This document shows, piece after piece, positions 41,526-49,342 of a stretch of 64,000 nucleotides of DNA. Positions within the stretch are counted from its first letter, which is position 1, and every line of letters starts with the position of its first letter. Made by a program: the position numbers and the translations under genes. Source of the stretch: CAVYXA01 sp963846775 (lineage in GTDB: Bacteria > Verrucomicrobiota > Verrucomicrobiia > Chthoniobacterales > UBA10450); assembly GCA_963846775.1 (NCBI GenBank), contig CAWJXB010000006.1:1426001-1490000 (forward strand). Reading direction: 5' to 3'. The notes under the pieces are model-generated. The model made no database searches and had not been told where the DNA came from. It worked only from the letters and a program-made list of their open reading frames with translations.

Positions 41526-42974
41526 CTATCGATTGTCCTCGAACCAGCTCACGATCTTGTAATCGTTTATGAAGCCCCCGGAGCCAAGCGCTTCGTCGTA
41601 GTGCAAATTTGTTACCCCGGTCATCTTCACACTCTTTCCGATGATCGAACCAAATACGTGACCATTGCTGCCGCCACCGTTGACCGTAACGTCGTGGTTG
41701 GGGGCGTAAACCGCTGCAATGATCTGCCCATTGCCGCCAAGGGTCACTTGGTTGTTGGAGGGCGATCCTTGCGGTGGCTGAATCCCAAACATTTGCAGGT
41801 CCAGCGGCTGATTGTTCACGTTCAGCATGCCGTTGCCGGCGATATTGACATTGCCGGCGAAATAAATTTTGGCTTTTACTCCCGGCTGCAGAATAAGTTG
41901 CCCGTTTCCTTTAATAGTAAGATCCCCAGTGACATAGACTTCGATGTAAGTCGTGCTGCCGTCGGCCGCGCCAGCCAAAATGAGGGTCTGGCTGCCGGCG
42001 AGATCTATACTGCTCACTTTGTAGCGGGAGGCTGACGATCCACTCGTGCCGCTTGCGGTCAAAGTAGTCGTGTTCGTCACCGAAGAGGGACTCAAGTTAT
42101 ATAAACTCCATGAGGGCGCACCGATGGCTATTGGCTCTTCGTAAAAATCAGTGCGTTCAGTTCCGGTGATATTGGCTGCGCCGCTAACGGTTCCCGCGTT
42201 CGTGGCCACATCGCCATAGATGTGGGCATTGCCCGCGTCGATCAACTGCCCGTCTGTGGCAATGTCGCCGTTGCCCTGGCGTTTGGCCGAGTCGTACAGA
42301 CCGCTGGTCGATTTGCCGGGATCGCGCGAATCATAACTGTCGATGACGATATTTTGATTCGTTAGATCAATGATGCCCACCGACATGATCGCTTCGTCGA
42401 AGGAAGAGACCGGCCGCACAATCGCTTCCACATGTCGCGAAACCTGCGGGGCGCTAAGCGGATGCGCGCTTAACACTCCGTTGGTAAAGCGCTCCCAGCG
42501 TAAGCTCAACCTCCGCAGCCGCGTATCCTCCTTCGTATCGGCCACCCGCGCCGGACCAATCAGGGGCATCGTGCCGGTAGCGCGGACGCGGTAATATTGC
42601 CAGCCGTTGTTCGGATCGATTAGTTGGGCGGGCGCATCGACATTCACTTCAATTGTCATTGGCGTCCCAGCCAAGCCGGCATTTGGAACGGCCGTTAGGG
42701 AATAGGCCGTCACGCCATTGCCCGGGATATTGTTCCAACCACCCCAGGCATTGTTTGGGGCGGGATAAAGCGACTTGCGCAGCTCCATGATGCCCAAATC
42801 GATGCCGGATTCCGACGCCAGCAACGCTTCCTGCCAGGACGCCGTTTGCAGAGCAGTCTGATACTTTGCGGAAACGAGTCGAACCGCTTCCGCAGCGAAT
42901 ATGGACAGGATCGCGATCGCAATTACGCTCCAGAGAAGGATGCTTCCAGATGGTTGTGGGCTTGGATGTCTCAT
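41526..42974 (-). CDS. PilX-like protein with DUF7305-type C-terminal domain
   Basis: From ATG 42974 the 482-residue product starts MRHPSPQPSGSILLWSVIAI, a prepilin-like N-terminus with a hydrophobic helix (AILSIFAAEAVRLV). It continues with LLASESGIDLGIMELRKS as in PilX. The last ~200 residues repeat glycine-rich strands (DLTIKGNGQLILQPGVKAKI, NVNIAGNGMLNVNNQPLDLQ, VTVNGGGSNGHVFGSIIGKS), a beta-solenoid-like domain found in surface or pilus-associated proteins. An open extension to 43109 overlaps the CysJ-like relic and is rejected. It likely acts with the two minor pilins downstream. Confidence 0.75.
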   Translation of the reverse strand: MRHPSPQPSGSILLWSVIAIAILSIFAAEAVRLVSAKYQTALQTASWQEALLASESGIDLGIMELRKSLYPAPNNAWGGWNNIPGNGVTAYSLTAVPNAGLAGTPMTIEVNVDAPAQLIDPNNGWQYYRVRATGTMPLIGPARVADTKEDTRLRRLSLRWERFTNGVLSAHPLSAPQVSRHVEAIVRPVSSFDEAIMSVGIIDLTNQNIVIDSYDSRDPGKSTSGLYDSAKRQGNGDIATDGQLIDAGNAHIYGDVATNAGTVSGAANITGTERTDFYEEPIAIGAPSWSLYNLSPSSVTNTTTLTASGTSGSSASRYKVSSIDLAGSQTLILAGAADGSTTYIEVYVTGDLTIKGNGQLILQPGVKAKIYFAGNVNIAGNGMLNVNNQPLDLQMFGIQPPQGSPSNNQVTLGGNGQIIAAVYAPNHDVTVNGGGSNGHVFGSIIGKSVKMTGVTNLHYDEALGSGGFINDYKIVSWFEDNR

Positions 42975-43028
42975 CGGTAAACTCTTCTTTGGATGGCGAT
43001 TAATAATCTTGGCAGCAGTCGATGTGCC

Positions 43029-43059
43029 GAATCTTATAATTTCTATAATCCGACCGACG
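43029..43059 (-). promoter_or_regulatory. Putative upstream element of the PilX-like gene (copy 2)
   Basis: Minus-strand GTCGG, then TTATAGAAATTATA and ATTCGG, closely like the element at 41328-41363 upstream of the PilV-like gene. The distance to the ATG (about 55 bp) fits a promoter. No standard -35/-10 pair is clear. Confidence 0.35.
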
Positions 43060-43095
43060 TGACCTATTGCACAGGTATTTGAATCTTCACTTCCG

Positions 43096-43180
43096 GAACA
43101 TGGCGCCAAGAACGTTGAAGAAGCGAACGCTTACGTGGAAAAACTCAAGACCGACAAACGCTACAAGCAACGTTTACTGA
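43096..43180 (+). pseudogene. Relic copy of the CysJ-like gene 3' end
   Basis: Aligns with 39412-39496 over about 85 bp: GAACA-GGCG-CAAGAACGT, then codons for VEEANAYVEKLK and KRYK. Most differences are at third codon positions (GTG/GTT, GAG/GAA, GCC/GCG, CGT/CGC), and a 2-bp deletion removes the frame just before the stop. A repeat of the same ATGGAGT family follows to 43222, as after the intact gene. Confidence 0.8.
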
Positions 43181-43281
43181 TTGGAGTATGGGAGTGATGG
43201 AGTTTGAGAGTCCACTACTCATGAAAACTTGAATCCAATCCTCAGGTCTCTGCATCTCAATGAAAACAACTCGAGGTTTTC

Positions 43282-45822
43282 ATGATGCAAGATTTCAAGT
43301 TTGCGGCCAGGCAACTAGTCAAGACGCCGGGATTCACTGCCATCGCGGTCTTAACCCTGGCGCTGGCGATCGGGGTCAACTCGGCCATCTTCGCGCTGAT
43401 TAATAACGTGGTGTTGCGCCCGATGGTGCCGGTTCGATCAAAAGAGGTGGTCAACATGTTCAATTGCCGCCAAAACGCGAACCACGATTATCGCCCGTTC
43501 TCCTACAATGAATTTCGGGAGCTGCGCGGGAATGGCGAACTTTTTGCCGACGTCGCGGCCCTCGAGTTCGCCGTCGCGGGAATCGGGCGAGATCACGAGA
43601 TGCGACGCAGTTTCGCCTTTCTGACGTCGGAGAATTTCTTCTCCTTGATGGGAGTACAACCGTTTCGCGGGCGGTTTTACAGCGCCGATGAATGCCGGCC
43701 GAACGCAAACGTGCCGGTGGTCGTGGCGAGCTATGGATTTTGGAAACGAATGGGCGGGCGCGAAAATTTTGTCGGCAGCAATATTCACATCAATGGCCAG
43801 CCTTACACAGTGATCGGTATTACACCGAATGGATTTAGCGGTGCGAGCGCACTGATCGCTCCCGATGTGTGGCTCCCGCTCGGAATGCATTCGCAGCTTG
43901 GATCGGCCTTTGGCGACTCCGAAAGTATGCACGATCTCGCGAACCCGAAAAGTTTCGCGCTCAACTTGACCGGACGATTGCGCTCCGGACTAACATTTGA
44001 AGCGGCGAAAGCGCGGCTGCCGGTTTTGTCACAACGCTTCAACGCCATGCAACCATCCGATGCCGAGTTTGCGCGCGAGGTACAAATTTTCGTTCCATCG
44101 CGATTCAGTTTGAGCACATCGCCCGAAAATGATGGGCCGATCGCGCTCATAGGAACGTTGTTGATGGGCATGGCCGGCGCCGTTCTGCTTATCGCTTGCC
44201 TGAATCTCGCCAACATGCTTCTCGCGCGCGGCACAGCGCGGGCCAAAGAAATTGCACTGCGCCTCGCTCTGGGCGCGTCCCGGTGGCGGATCGTTAGGCA
44301 ATTGCTCGTCGAAGGTTTGCTCCTTGCCTCTTGCGGTGGCTTGGTCGGCCTCATCTTCAGCGTCTGGTGCAATAACGCCCTGTTGCACTCGATGACGGCG
44401 CTTCTGAGCTCGGTAAACTTTTCGTTCGTTGTCGATCTTACGCCGGGCGCCGCGGTGCTCGCGGTCACGTTTCTGTTTTGTCTTGTGGCGACGATTTTGT
44501 TCAGTCTCGGACCCGCGCTCAAATCGGCCCGCGCAGATCTCGTTAACGATCTCAAACAGCAAATCGGCGAGCCTGCGCGCGCCGGGCGCTTCAGCCGCTT
44601 CTTCGCGCCGCGGCATATTTCGGTCATGGTTCAAATCGCGCTCTCGCTCATGCTGCTTTTTGCCGCCGGCTTATTTTTTCGTGGCGCGCTCAAGGCCGCC
44701 GGGCTTAATCCCGGTTTCACCGCGGCGGGAGATCTCGTGACCGAGATGGATTTTTCGCTTGTGAAAAAAGATCCGGCTGACGCGCGGCGTCTAATCTTCA
44801 ACATCACCCAACGCGCGCGCGAGTTGCCGGGCGTTCGCGCGGTTGGTGTCGGTACGATGTTGCCCTACGGCAATTTCACCAACTCGCGCCGCGTCATGTC
44901 GGCGCGCCAAACACTCTCGAACGATCCAAAAGCACCCGATCCCGGCGCGACCGCACTCGACACCGCAATCACGCCCGGATACTTCGACTCTATTGGCGTG
45001 CGCTTGTTGCGCGGCCGCGATTTCACCCAGGCCGAATGCGAAAACAAAGATGGGCGGCGCATTGTTATCATCGACGAAGAACTGGCGAAAAAACTTTTTC
45101 CAAACGAGGACGCAATCGGCCAGCATCTTCGCTACACCATTCCACCGCGTGACGGTTCGCCGAACGATCTCGAAATCGTCGGCCTCGTGAACACGCACCG
45201 CCACGATGTCCAAAACGACACGACGCTGGCGCGGATATTCGTGCCCCTGGCGCAGGGATACAGCGGCAACGTTTTCCTGCACCTGCGTCTTAACACGCAA
45301 GATCGACAGGCCGTGGCCGGCATGATTCCCACAGTGCGGCAAATGTTGCGCAATATCGATCCAGACATTCCGGTTCTCGGCATCACGCCTTTTGTCGATC
45401 TCATGCAGAGAAGCGTCGGGCTTTGGGTGGTCAAACTCGGGGCCACGCTCTTCGGCGCATTCGGCGGAATCGCATTGCTGCTCGCGATCGTTGGAGTTTA
45501 CGGCGTGAAAGCGTATGCCGTCGCGTGCCGTACCCGCGAGATTGGAATTCGCATGGCGCTCGGCGCGCATCGCAAAGATGTCTTCGCATTGATCATGCGA
45601 CAGGGCGCAATGCAAACGGCGCTGGCGGTCGCGGTCGGTCTTTTGCTCTCGTTAGGTGCGGGGCGGGTGCTGTCCCGGATTCTCTACCAAGTGAGCCCGA
45701 GTGATCCGTTCGCCCTGATCGTTTCAAGCGCGTTCCTCGCTGCTGCCGCTCTGCTGGCCTGCTTTCTCCCTGCGCGTCGGGCGATGCATGTGAACCCGAT
45801 CACGGCTTTGCGGACCGAGTAA
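43282..45822 (+). CDS. MacB/FtsX-type ABC transporter permease (ADOP family)
   Basis: The 846-residue protein has two copies of the four-helix FtsX permease core with periplasmic MacB-like domains: an N-terminal helix (LVKTPGFTAIAVLTLALAIG), the first core at ~290-420 (LACLNLANMLLARGTARAKEIALRLALGASRWRIVRQLL), and a second at ~720-846 ending RRAMHVNPITALRTE. The double arrangement and the start MMQDFKFAARQLVKTPGFT are those of the orphan permeases common in Acidobacteria and Verrucomicrobia. No ATPase gene is adjacent. It probably exports peptides or lipids, but the substrate is unknown. Confidence 0.9.
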   Translation: MMQDFKFAARQLVKTPGFTAIAVLTLALAIGVNSAIFALINNVVLRPMVPVRSKEVVNMFNCRQNANHDYRPFSYNEFRELRGNGELFADVAALEFAVAGIGRDHEMRRSFAFLTSENFFSLMGVQPFRGRFYSADECRPNANVPVVVASYGFWKRMGGRENFVGSNIHINGQPYTVIGITPNGFSGASALIAPDVWLPLGMHSQLGSAFGDSESMHDLANPKSFALNLTGRLRSGLTFEAAKARLPVLSQRFNAMQPSDAEFAREVQIFVPSRFSLSTSPENDGPIALIGTLLMGMAGAVLLIACLNLANMLLARGTARAKEIALRLALGASRWRIVRQLLVEGLLLASCGGLVGLIFSVWCNNALLHSMTALLSSVNFSFVVDLTPGAAVLAVTFLFCLVATILFSLGPALKSARADLVNDLKQQIGEPARAGRFSRFFAPRHISVMVQIALSLMLLFAAGLFFRGALKAAGLNPGFTAAGDLVTEMDFSLVKKDPADARRLIFNITQRARELPGVRAVGVGTMLPYGNFTNSRRVMSARQTLSNDPKAPDPGATALDTAITPGYFDSIGVRLLRGRDFTQAECENKDGRRIVIIDEELAKKLFPNEDAIGQHLRYTIPPRDGSPNDLEIVGLVNTHRHDVQNDTTLARIFVPLAQGYSGNVFLHLRLNTQDRQAVAGMIPTVRQMLRNIDPDIPVLGITPFVDLMQRSVGLWVVKLGATLFGAFGGIALLLAIVGVYGVKAYAVACRTREIGIRMALGAHRKDVFALIMRQGAMQTALAVAVGLLLSLGAGRVLSRILYQVSPSDPFALIVSSAFLAAAALLACFLPARRAMHVNPITALRTE

Positions 45823-45860
45823 ATATTTCATCCTTCCTCTCTCGTTCTCATTCTGGAAGG

Positions 45861-45933
45861 TGGCTGGGGGCGGAATTGAACCGCCGACACGTGGATTTTC
45901 AGTCCACTGCTCTACCAACTGAGCTACCCAGCC
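45861..45933 (-). tRNA. tRNA-Phe (GAA)
   Basis: The minus strand folds as a full cloverleaf: 7-bp acceptor GGCTGGG/CCCAGCC, D-arm GCTCAGTTGGTAGAGC, anticodon arm TGGAC-TGAAAAT-CCA with GAA, and T-arm GGCGG-TTCAATT-CCGCC. The discriminator base is A and the CCA end is not encoded. Length is 73 nt. Confidence 0.95.
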
Positions 45934-46042
45934 GATGAACTACGGTTTCCGTGAGACGCAGGGTTGCTACTAAAGCAGAAAACGTCCAACGCTCAACGCC
46001 CAACTCCGAATGCTTTCGCGAGCAGGTATCCAATCGTTGAAG

Positions 46043-46609
46043 TCAGAATTTCCGCGGCAAGTCCACGGCCCTTTTCAGCAAACCCAAATAATGACTGCGC
46101 GGAATTTCGATCCCGCCAAATTGGCGCAGGTGCGGCGTGAGCCATTGCGAGTCGAGCAGCGCGAACTTGCGGGCGCGCAAATGTTCGACCAGACCAACCA
46201 GCGCGATCTTCGAGGCATCGGTCACGCGATGAAACATCGATTCGCCAAAAAAGGCGCCGCCGATCGCGATGCCGTAGAGGCCGCCGGCGAGTTTGCCCTC
46301 CCTCCACGCTTCTACGGAATGAGCGTAGCCGAGTTCATGCAGCCGCATGTAGCTCTCGATGATCTCGCGATTGATCCAGGTATCTTCCCGCGCGGCGCAA
46401 TTCTCGATCACTTCCTCGAAGCGATGGTCGACCTTGATTTCGAAAGTCTTCTGGCGCAGCGAACGACGCAATCCGTGGGGGATATGAAATTGGTCCAGGG
46501 GCAAAATCGCGCGCGGGTCGGGCGAGAACCATTCGATCGACCCGTCCTCCATTGCCATCGGGAAAACCCCCATGCGATAGCCTTGGAGCAGAAGATCGGG
46601 AGGAATCAT
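46043..46609 (-). CDS. aat: Leucyl/phenylalanyl-tRNA-protein transferase
   Basis: Transfers Leu or Phe from tRNA to N-terminal Arg/Lys of proteins, creating N-degrons for ClpS/ClpAP. From ATG 46609 the 188-residue enzyme starts MIPPDLLLQGYRMGVFPMAM. It has the signatures IEWFSPDPRAILPLDQFHIP, CAAREDTWINREIIESYMRLHELGYAHSVE, GGLYGIAIGGAFFGESMFH, and a C-terminal LDSQWLTPHLRQFGGIEI. It is shorter than E. coli Aat (234), mainly at the N-terminus, as is common outside proteobacteria. A longer open frame upstream is not part of it. Confidence 0.92.
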   Translation of the reverse strand: MIPPDLLLQGYRMGVFPMAMEDGSIEWFSPDPRAILPLDQFHIPHGLRRSLRQKTFEIKVDHRFEEVIENCAAREDTWINREIIESYMRLHELGYAHSVEAWREGKLAGGLYGIAIGGAFFGESMFHRVTDASKIALVGLVEHLRARKFALLDSQWLTPHLRQFGGIEIPRSHYLGLLKRAVDLPRKF

Positions 46610-46640
46610 GGCGGCAATGCAAACGCCAGAGTCTAATCGG

Positions 46641-46706
46641 TGTAGAGGCGCTTGTGCCAAGCGCCTTTCTAAAAAAACTCGGCGTTTGACACAAACGCCG
46701 CTACAA
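46641..46706. repeat. Bipartite palindrome TGTAG(A/C)GGCG ... GCCGCTACA
   Basis: TGTAGAGGCGCTTGTGCCAA-GCGCC and, on the other strand, TGTAGCGGCGTTTGTGTCAA-ACGCC are near-identical inverted units around a short A-rich centre. It lies between the divergent aat and lipoprotein genes. Confidence 0.7.
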
Positions 46707-46743
46707 CTCTTGCAATGCGAGAGTTCATTCTTAAGATGAACGG

Positions 46744-46944
46744 ATGAAGCGCCTGTCGATCCTGTTCGTGATCGGATGGGCGCTTCTGGCATTTGGTTGC
46801 GCTGATCCGCTCGAGCAGCGCAAGAGCTCGGAAGTGAGCCAACAACTCGAGCGCGGCTTGGGCGGTGGCGGAACAATCGGACCAATCCAACGCGCTCCCG
46901 ACGATCCGGCCGGCGAGCACGCGGTCCCACAAGATCATCCCTAA
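46744..46944 (+). CDS. Small lipoprotein of unknown function
   Basis: A 66-residue product with MKRLSILFVIGWALLAFGCADP: a short basic start, a hydrophobic stretch and the lipobox LAFGC, so lipidation is likely. The mature part is hydrophilic, with a glycine run (RGLGGGGTIG) and a DPAGEHAVPQDHP tail. No family is recognised. It ends 6 bp before guaA and is probably cotranscribed. The length and composition make it a plausible but unproven gene. Confidence 0.55.
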   Translation: MKRLSILFVIGWALLAFGCADPLEQRKSSEVSQQLERGLGGGGTIGPIQRAPDDPAGEHAVPQDHP

Positions 46945-46950
46945 CGAAAG

Positions 46951-48534
46951 ATGACTGATCGGCCCGCCCATTCCAAGATTCTCATTCTCGATTTCGGCTC
47001 GCAGTACACCCAGGTCATTGCCCGGCGCATTCGCGAGCTGCAAGTTTATTCCGAGATCGTGCGGTTCGACATCTCGGCAAATCAAATTGTCCATCTTGAA
47101 CCAAACGGACTTGTCCTGTCCGGCGGCCCGGCTAGCGTTTACGATAAAGGGGCTCCGTTAGGCGATCCGCAGATTTTTTCGCTCGGTATTCCAGTTCTCG
47201 GCATTTGTTACGGAATGCAATTGATGGCGCGCCAGCTCGGCGGCCAGGTCGAATTCAGCGCCCGTCGGGAATATGGGCCGGGCAGTTTGCATGTGGCGGG
47301 ACGATCGCCGTTGTTCGATGGGCTGGCCGAGCAGATCGACGTCTGGAGCAGTCACGGCGACAAATTGACCGCTCTGCCTGCCGGGTTCCAAACCATCGCG
47401 CGCACCGAAAATTCCGATTTCGCCGCGATCGAAGATCGAGATCGAAGGCTGTACGGCTTGCAATTTCATCCCGAGGTCGCGCACACACCGCGCGGCAAAG
47501 AGATTTTGCAAAACTTCGTCTATCACATCTGCCATTGCTCCATGGATTGGACGATGGGTTCATTCATCGAGGAAGCTTGCGCGCGCATCCGGCGGCAGGT
47601 CGGCAGCGAAAAAGTCGTCCTCGGCTTAAGTGGCGGGGTCGATTCATCTGTGACCGCGGCCCTTCTGCACAAGGCCATCGGCGACCAGCTGACATGCATT
47701 TTCGTCAACAACGGACTCCTCCGCGCGCGTGAAGAAGAAATGGTGCAGCGCGTGTTTGGCGAAAATTTTCACATCAAACTCAAATACGTGGATGCCTCGG
47801 AGCGATTTCTATCGAAGCTGCGCGGCATCGTCGATCCGGAGCAAAAACGCAAGATCATCGGGAACGAGTTCATCCGTGTGTTCGAAGACGCGATTGTCGA
47901 TCTTGCCCGCGATCACGGATCACCGATCACGGATCACGAATTCCGTTTCCTCGCCCAGGGGACGCTTTACCCCGACGTGATCGAGAGCGTCTCGATCGAG
48001 GGAAATCCCGCGCAAGTGATCAAGAGCCATCACAACGTCGGTGGTTTGCCGGAGAAGATGCATTTCGAGCTGGTCGAACCCGTTAGGCAATTGTTCAAGG
48101 ACGAAGTGCGTCAGGCCGGGTTGCAGCTCGGTTTGCCGAAGGAAATCGTCTATCGCCAGCCCTTCCCCGGGCCGGGGCTGGCCGTGCGGATTCTCGGCGA
48201 AGTGACACCGGAGCGATTGTCGATCCTGCGCGAAGCCGACACGATCGTGCAAAGTGAGATGGAAGCAGCGGATTGGTACTACAAAGTGTGGCAATCGTTC
48301 GCCGTTTTGTTGCCGATCCAGACGGTGGGCGTGATGGGCGACCAGCGCACTTACGAAAACACGGTCGCGCTGCGCATCGTCGAGAGCCTGGACGGGATGA
48401 CGGCCGATTGGGTGCGCGTTCCCTACGAACTGCTCGCTCGTATCTCGAATCGCATTTGCAACGAAGTGAAGGGGGTCAACCGCGTTGTGTTCGACATTTC
48501 GAGCAAACCACCAAGCACGATCGAGTGGGAGTGA
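46951..48534 (+). CDS. guaA: GMP synthase (glutamine-hydrolysing)
   Basis: Converts XMP to GMP. The N-terminal class I amidotransferase has LVLSGGPASVYDKGAP, VLGICYGMQLMARQLGG (nucleophile cysteine) and LQFHPEVAHTPRG. The ATP-pyrophosphatase domain has VLGLSGGVDSSVTAALL. The C-terminal dimerisation domain ends NRVVFDISSKPPSTIEWE. Length is 527. Residues around 320-330 (RDHGSPITDHEF) are an extra stretch before FLAQGTLYPDVIE, encoded by two tandem 14-bp words (47911-47940), absent from typical GuaA. A diverged copy of the gene's 3' end lies at 49066-49135. Confidence 0.96.
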   Translation: MTDRPAHSKILILDFGSQYTQVIARRIRELQVYSEIVRFDISANQIVHLEPNGLVLSGGPASVYDKGAPLGDPQIFSLGIPVLGICYGMQLMARQLGGQVEFSARREYGPGSLHVAGRSPLFDGLAEQIDVWSSHGDKLTALPAGFQTIARTENSDFAAIEDRDRRLYGLQFHPEVAHTPRGKEILQNFVYHICHCSMDWTMGSFIEEACARIRRQVGSEKVVLGLSGGVDSSVTAALLHKAIGDQLTCIFVNNGLLRAREEEMVQRVFGENFHIKLKYVDASERFLSKLRGIVDPEQKRKIIGNEFIRVFEDAIVDLARDHGSPITDHEFRFLAQGTLYPDVIESVSIEGNPAQVIKSHHNVGGLPEKMHFELVEPVRQLFKDEVRQAGLQLGLPKEIVYRQPFPGPGLAVRILGEVTPERLSILREADTIVQSEMEAADWYYKVWQSFAVLLPIQTVGVMGDQRTYENTVALRIVESLDGMTADWVRVPYELLARISNRICNEVKGVNRVVFDISSKPPSTIEWE

Positions 48535-48567
48535 TCTCGTTTTCGATCTTGGATTTCGGATTTTCGA

Positions 48568-49050
48568 TTGAGCACGGCCGCGAAAAATCTGCGTAAGTCG
48601 GCGAAATCTGCGGATAACCAGAAGCGACCTCTTTGGAGATGTCCGAAGTGCAGGGAGCGTTTTACCGGCAAGAACATGTGGCATTCATGCGGAAAATTCT
48701 CGCTGGAAGACTTATTTGCTCAGAGCGAACCACACGTTCTAAACATCTTCCATGAGTACGCGAAAATGGTACGCGCTTGCGGCAAAATCCACATGATCCC
48801 CCAGAAAACGCGCGTGGTCTTTCAAGCGCGAATGCGTTTCGCCGGGGCGACGCCGCGGAAGTCATATCTGGTTTGTCATTTTATCCTGGCGCGTAAGGTT
48901 GACCATCAGCGGTTCGCAAGAATCGAAACGTTCGGGCCGCGCTGCCATGCGCATTACCTGCGCGTCGATGACGAAGCGGATCTCAATAACAATGTCGCGC
49001 GTTGGCTCAAAGAAGCATACGCTGTCGGCCAACAGACGCATTTGGCCTGA
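48568..49050 (+). CDS. DUF5655-type small protein with N-terminal zinc-ribbon motif
   Basis: A 160-residue protein with WRCPKCRERFTGKNMWHSCG (a CxxC and a later Cys/His, probably zinc binding), then a compact domain with EPHVLNIFHEYAKMVRACGK, VVFQARMRFAGATPRKSYLVCHFILA and VDDEADLNNNVARWLKEAYAV, the pattern of DUF5655. Function unknown. Translation must use a TTG at 48568 or another non-ATG start, because the first ATG lies inside the zinc motif. The gene lies between the intact guaA 3' end and a relic copy of it, consistent with an integrated fragment. Confidence 0.75.
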   Translation: MSTAAKNLRKSAKSADNQKRPLWRCPKCRERFTGKNMWHSCGKFSLEDLFAQSEPHVLNIFHEYAKMVRACGKIHMIPQKTRVVFQARMRFAGATPRKSYLVCHFILARKVDHQRFARIETFGPRCHAHYLRVDDEADLNNNVARWLKEAYAVGQQTHLA

Positions 49051-49065
49051 AAGTTCTGTCGGATC

Positions 49066-49135
49066 CGCGCTCGCTTTTATTGCGCATCGGCAACAAGTAA
49101 AAGGCCTCAACCGAGTCCTGTTCGACATCTCACAC
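49066..49135 (+). pseudogene. Relic copy of a guaA 3' end
   Basis: Plus-strand codons read VKGLNRVLFDIS, then HNLPGT; the guaA end reads VKGVNRVVFDIS, then SKPPSTIEWE. Nearly every shared codon differs at its third position (gtg/gta, aag/aaa, ggg/ggc, cgc/cga, att/atc), so the copy comes from a guaA gene that diverged under protein-level selection. The surrounding 49051-49342 has no other supportable gene. Confidence 0.7.
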
Positions 49136-49342
49136 AATCTGCCGGGCACGAGTCCGCAGGGTGAGATACTTCTCAAGACCGCGCACGACCTGAATTATGC
49201 CTGCCCACTTCCAGATAGTTAATCCTCGATCCAGAAGCTCCCGGGCATTGATTGGCCTCGGGCTTCGCTCTCCCCAGTTATCTTGCAGCGCTGTCGATTG
49301 TGTTCGATTCCCCTGGGAACGTCCCCTTGGTTCCTTGTGTCC

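Noticed and set aside
42975..43109. 45-residue N-terminal extension of the PilX-like protein
   Set aside because: It overlaps the CysJ-like relic and putative promoter, and would bury the prepilin-type N-terminus.
48423..48677. Minus-strand frame encoding GGLLEMSNTTRLTPFTS at the guaA end, and the similar one at 48862-49176
   Set aside because: Both are the reverse of the guaA 3' end and its relic; their likeness reflects the plus-strand duplication, not a protein.
49051..49342. Search for a pup gene downstream of dop
   Set aside because: All three minus-strand frames were read; the short frames found (for example one ending SFWIED) lack a GGQ/GGE end and the Pup helical pattern.
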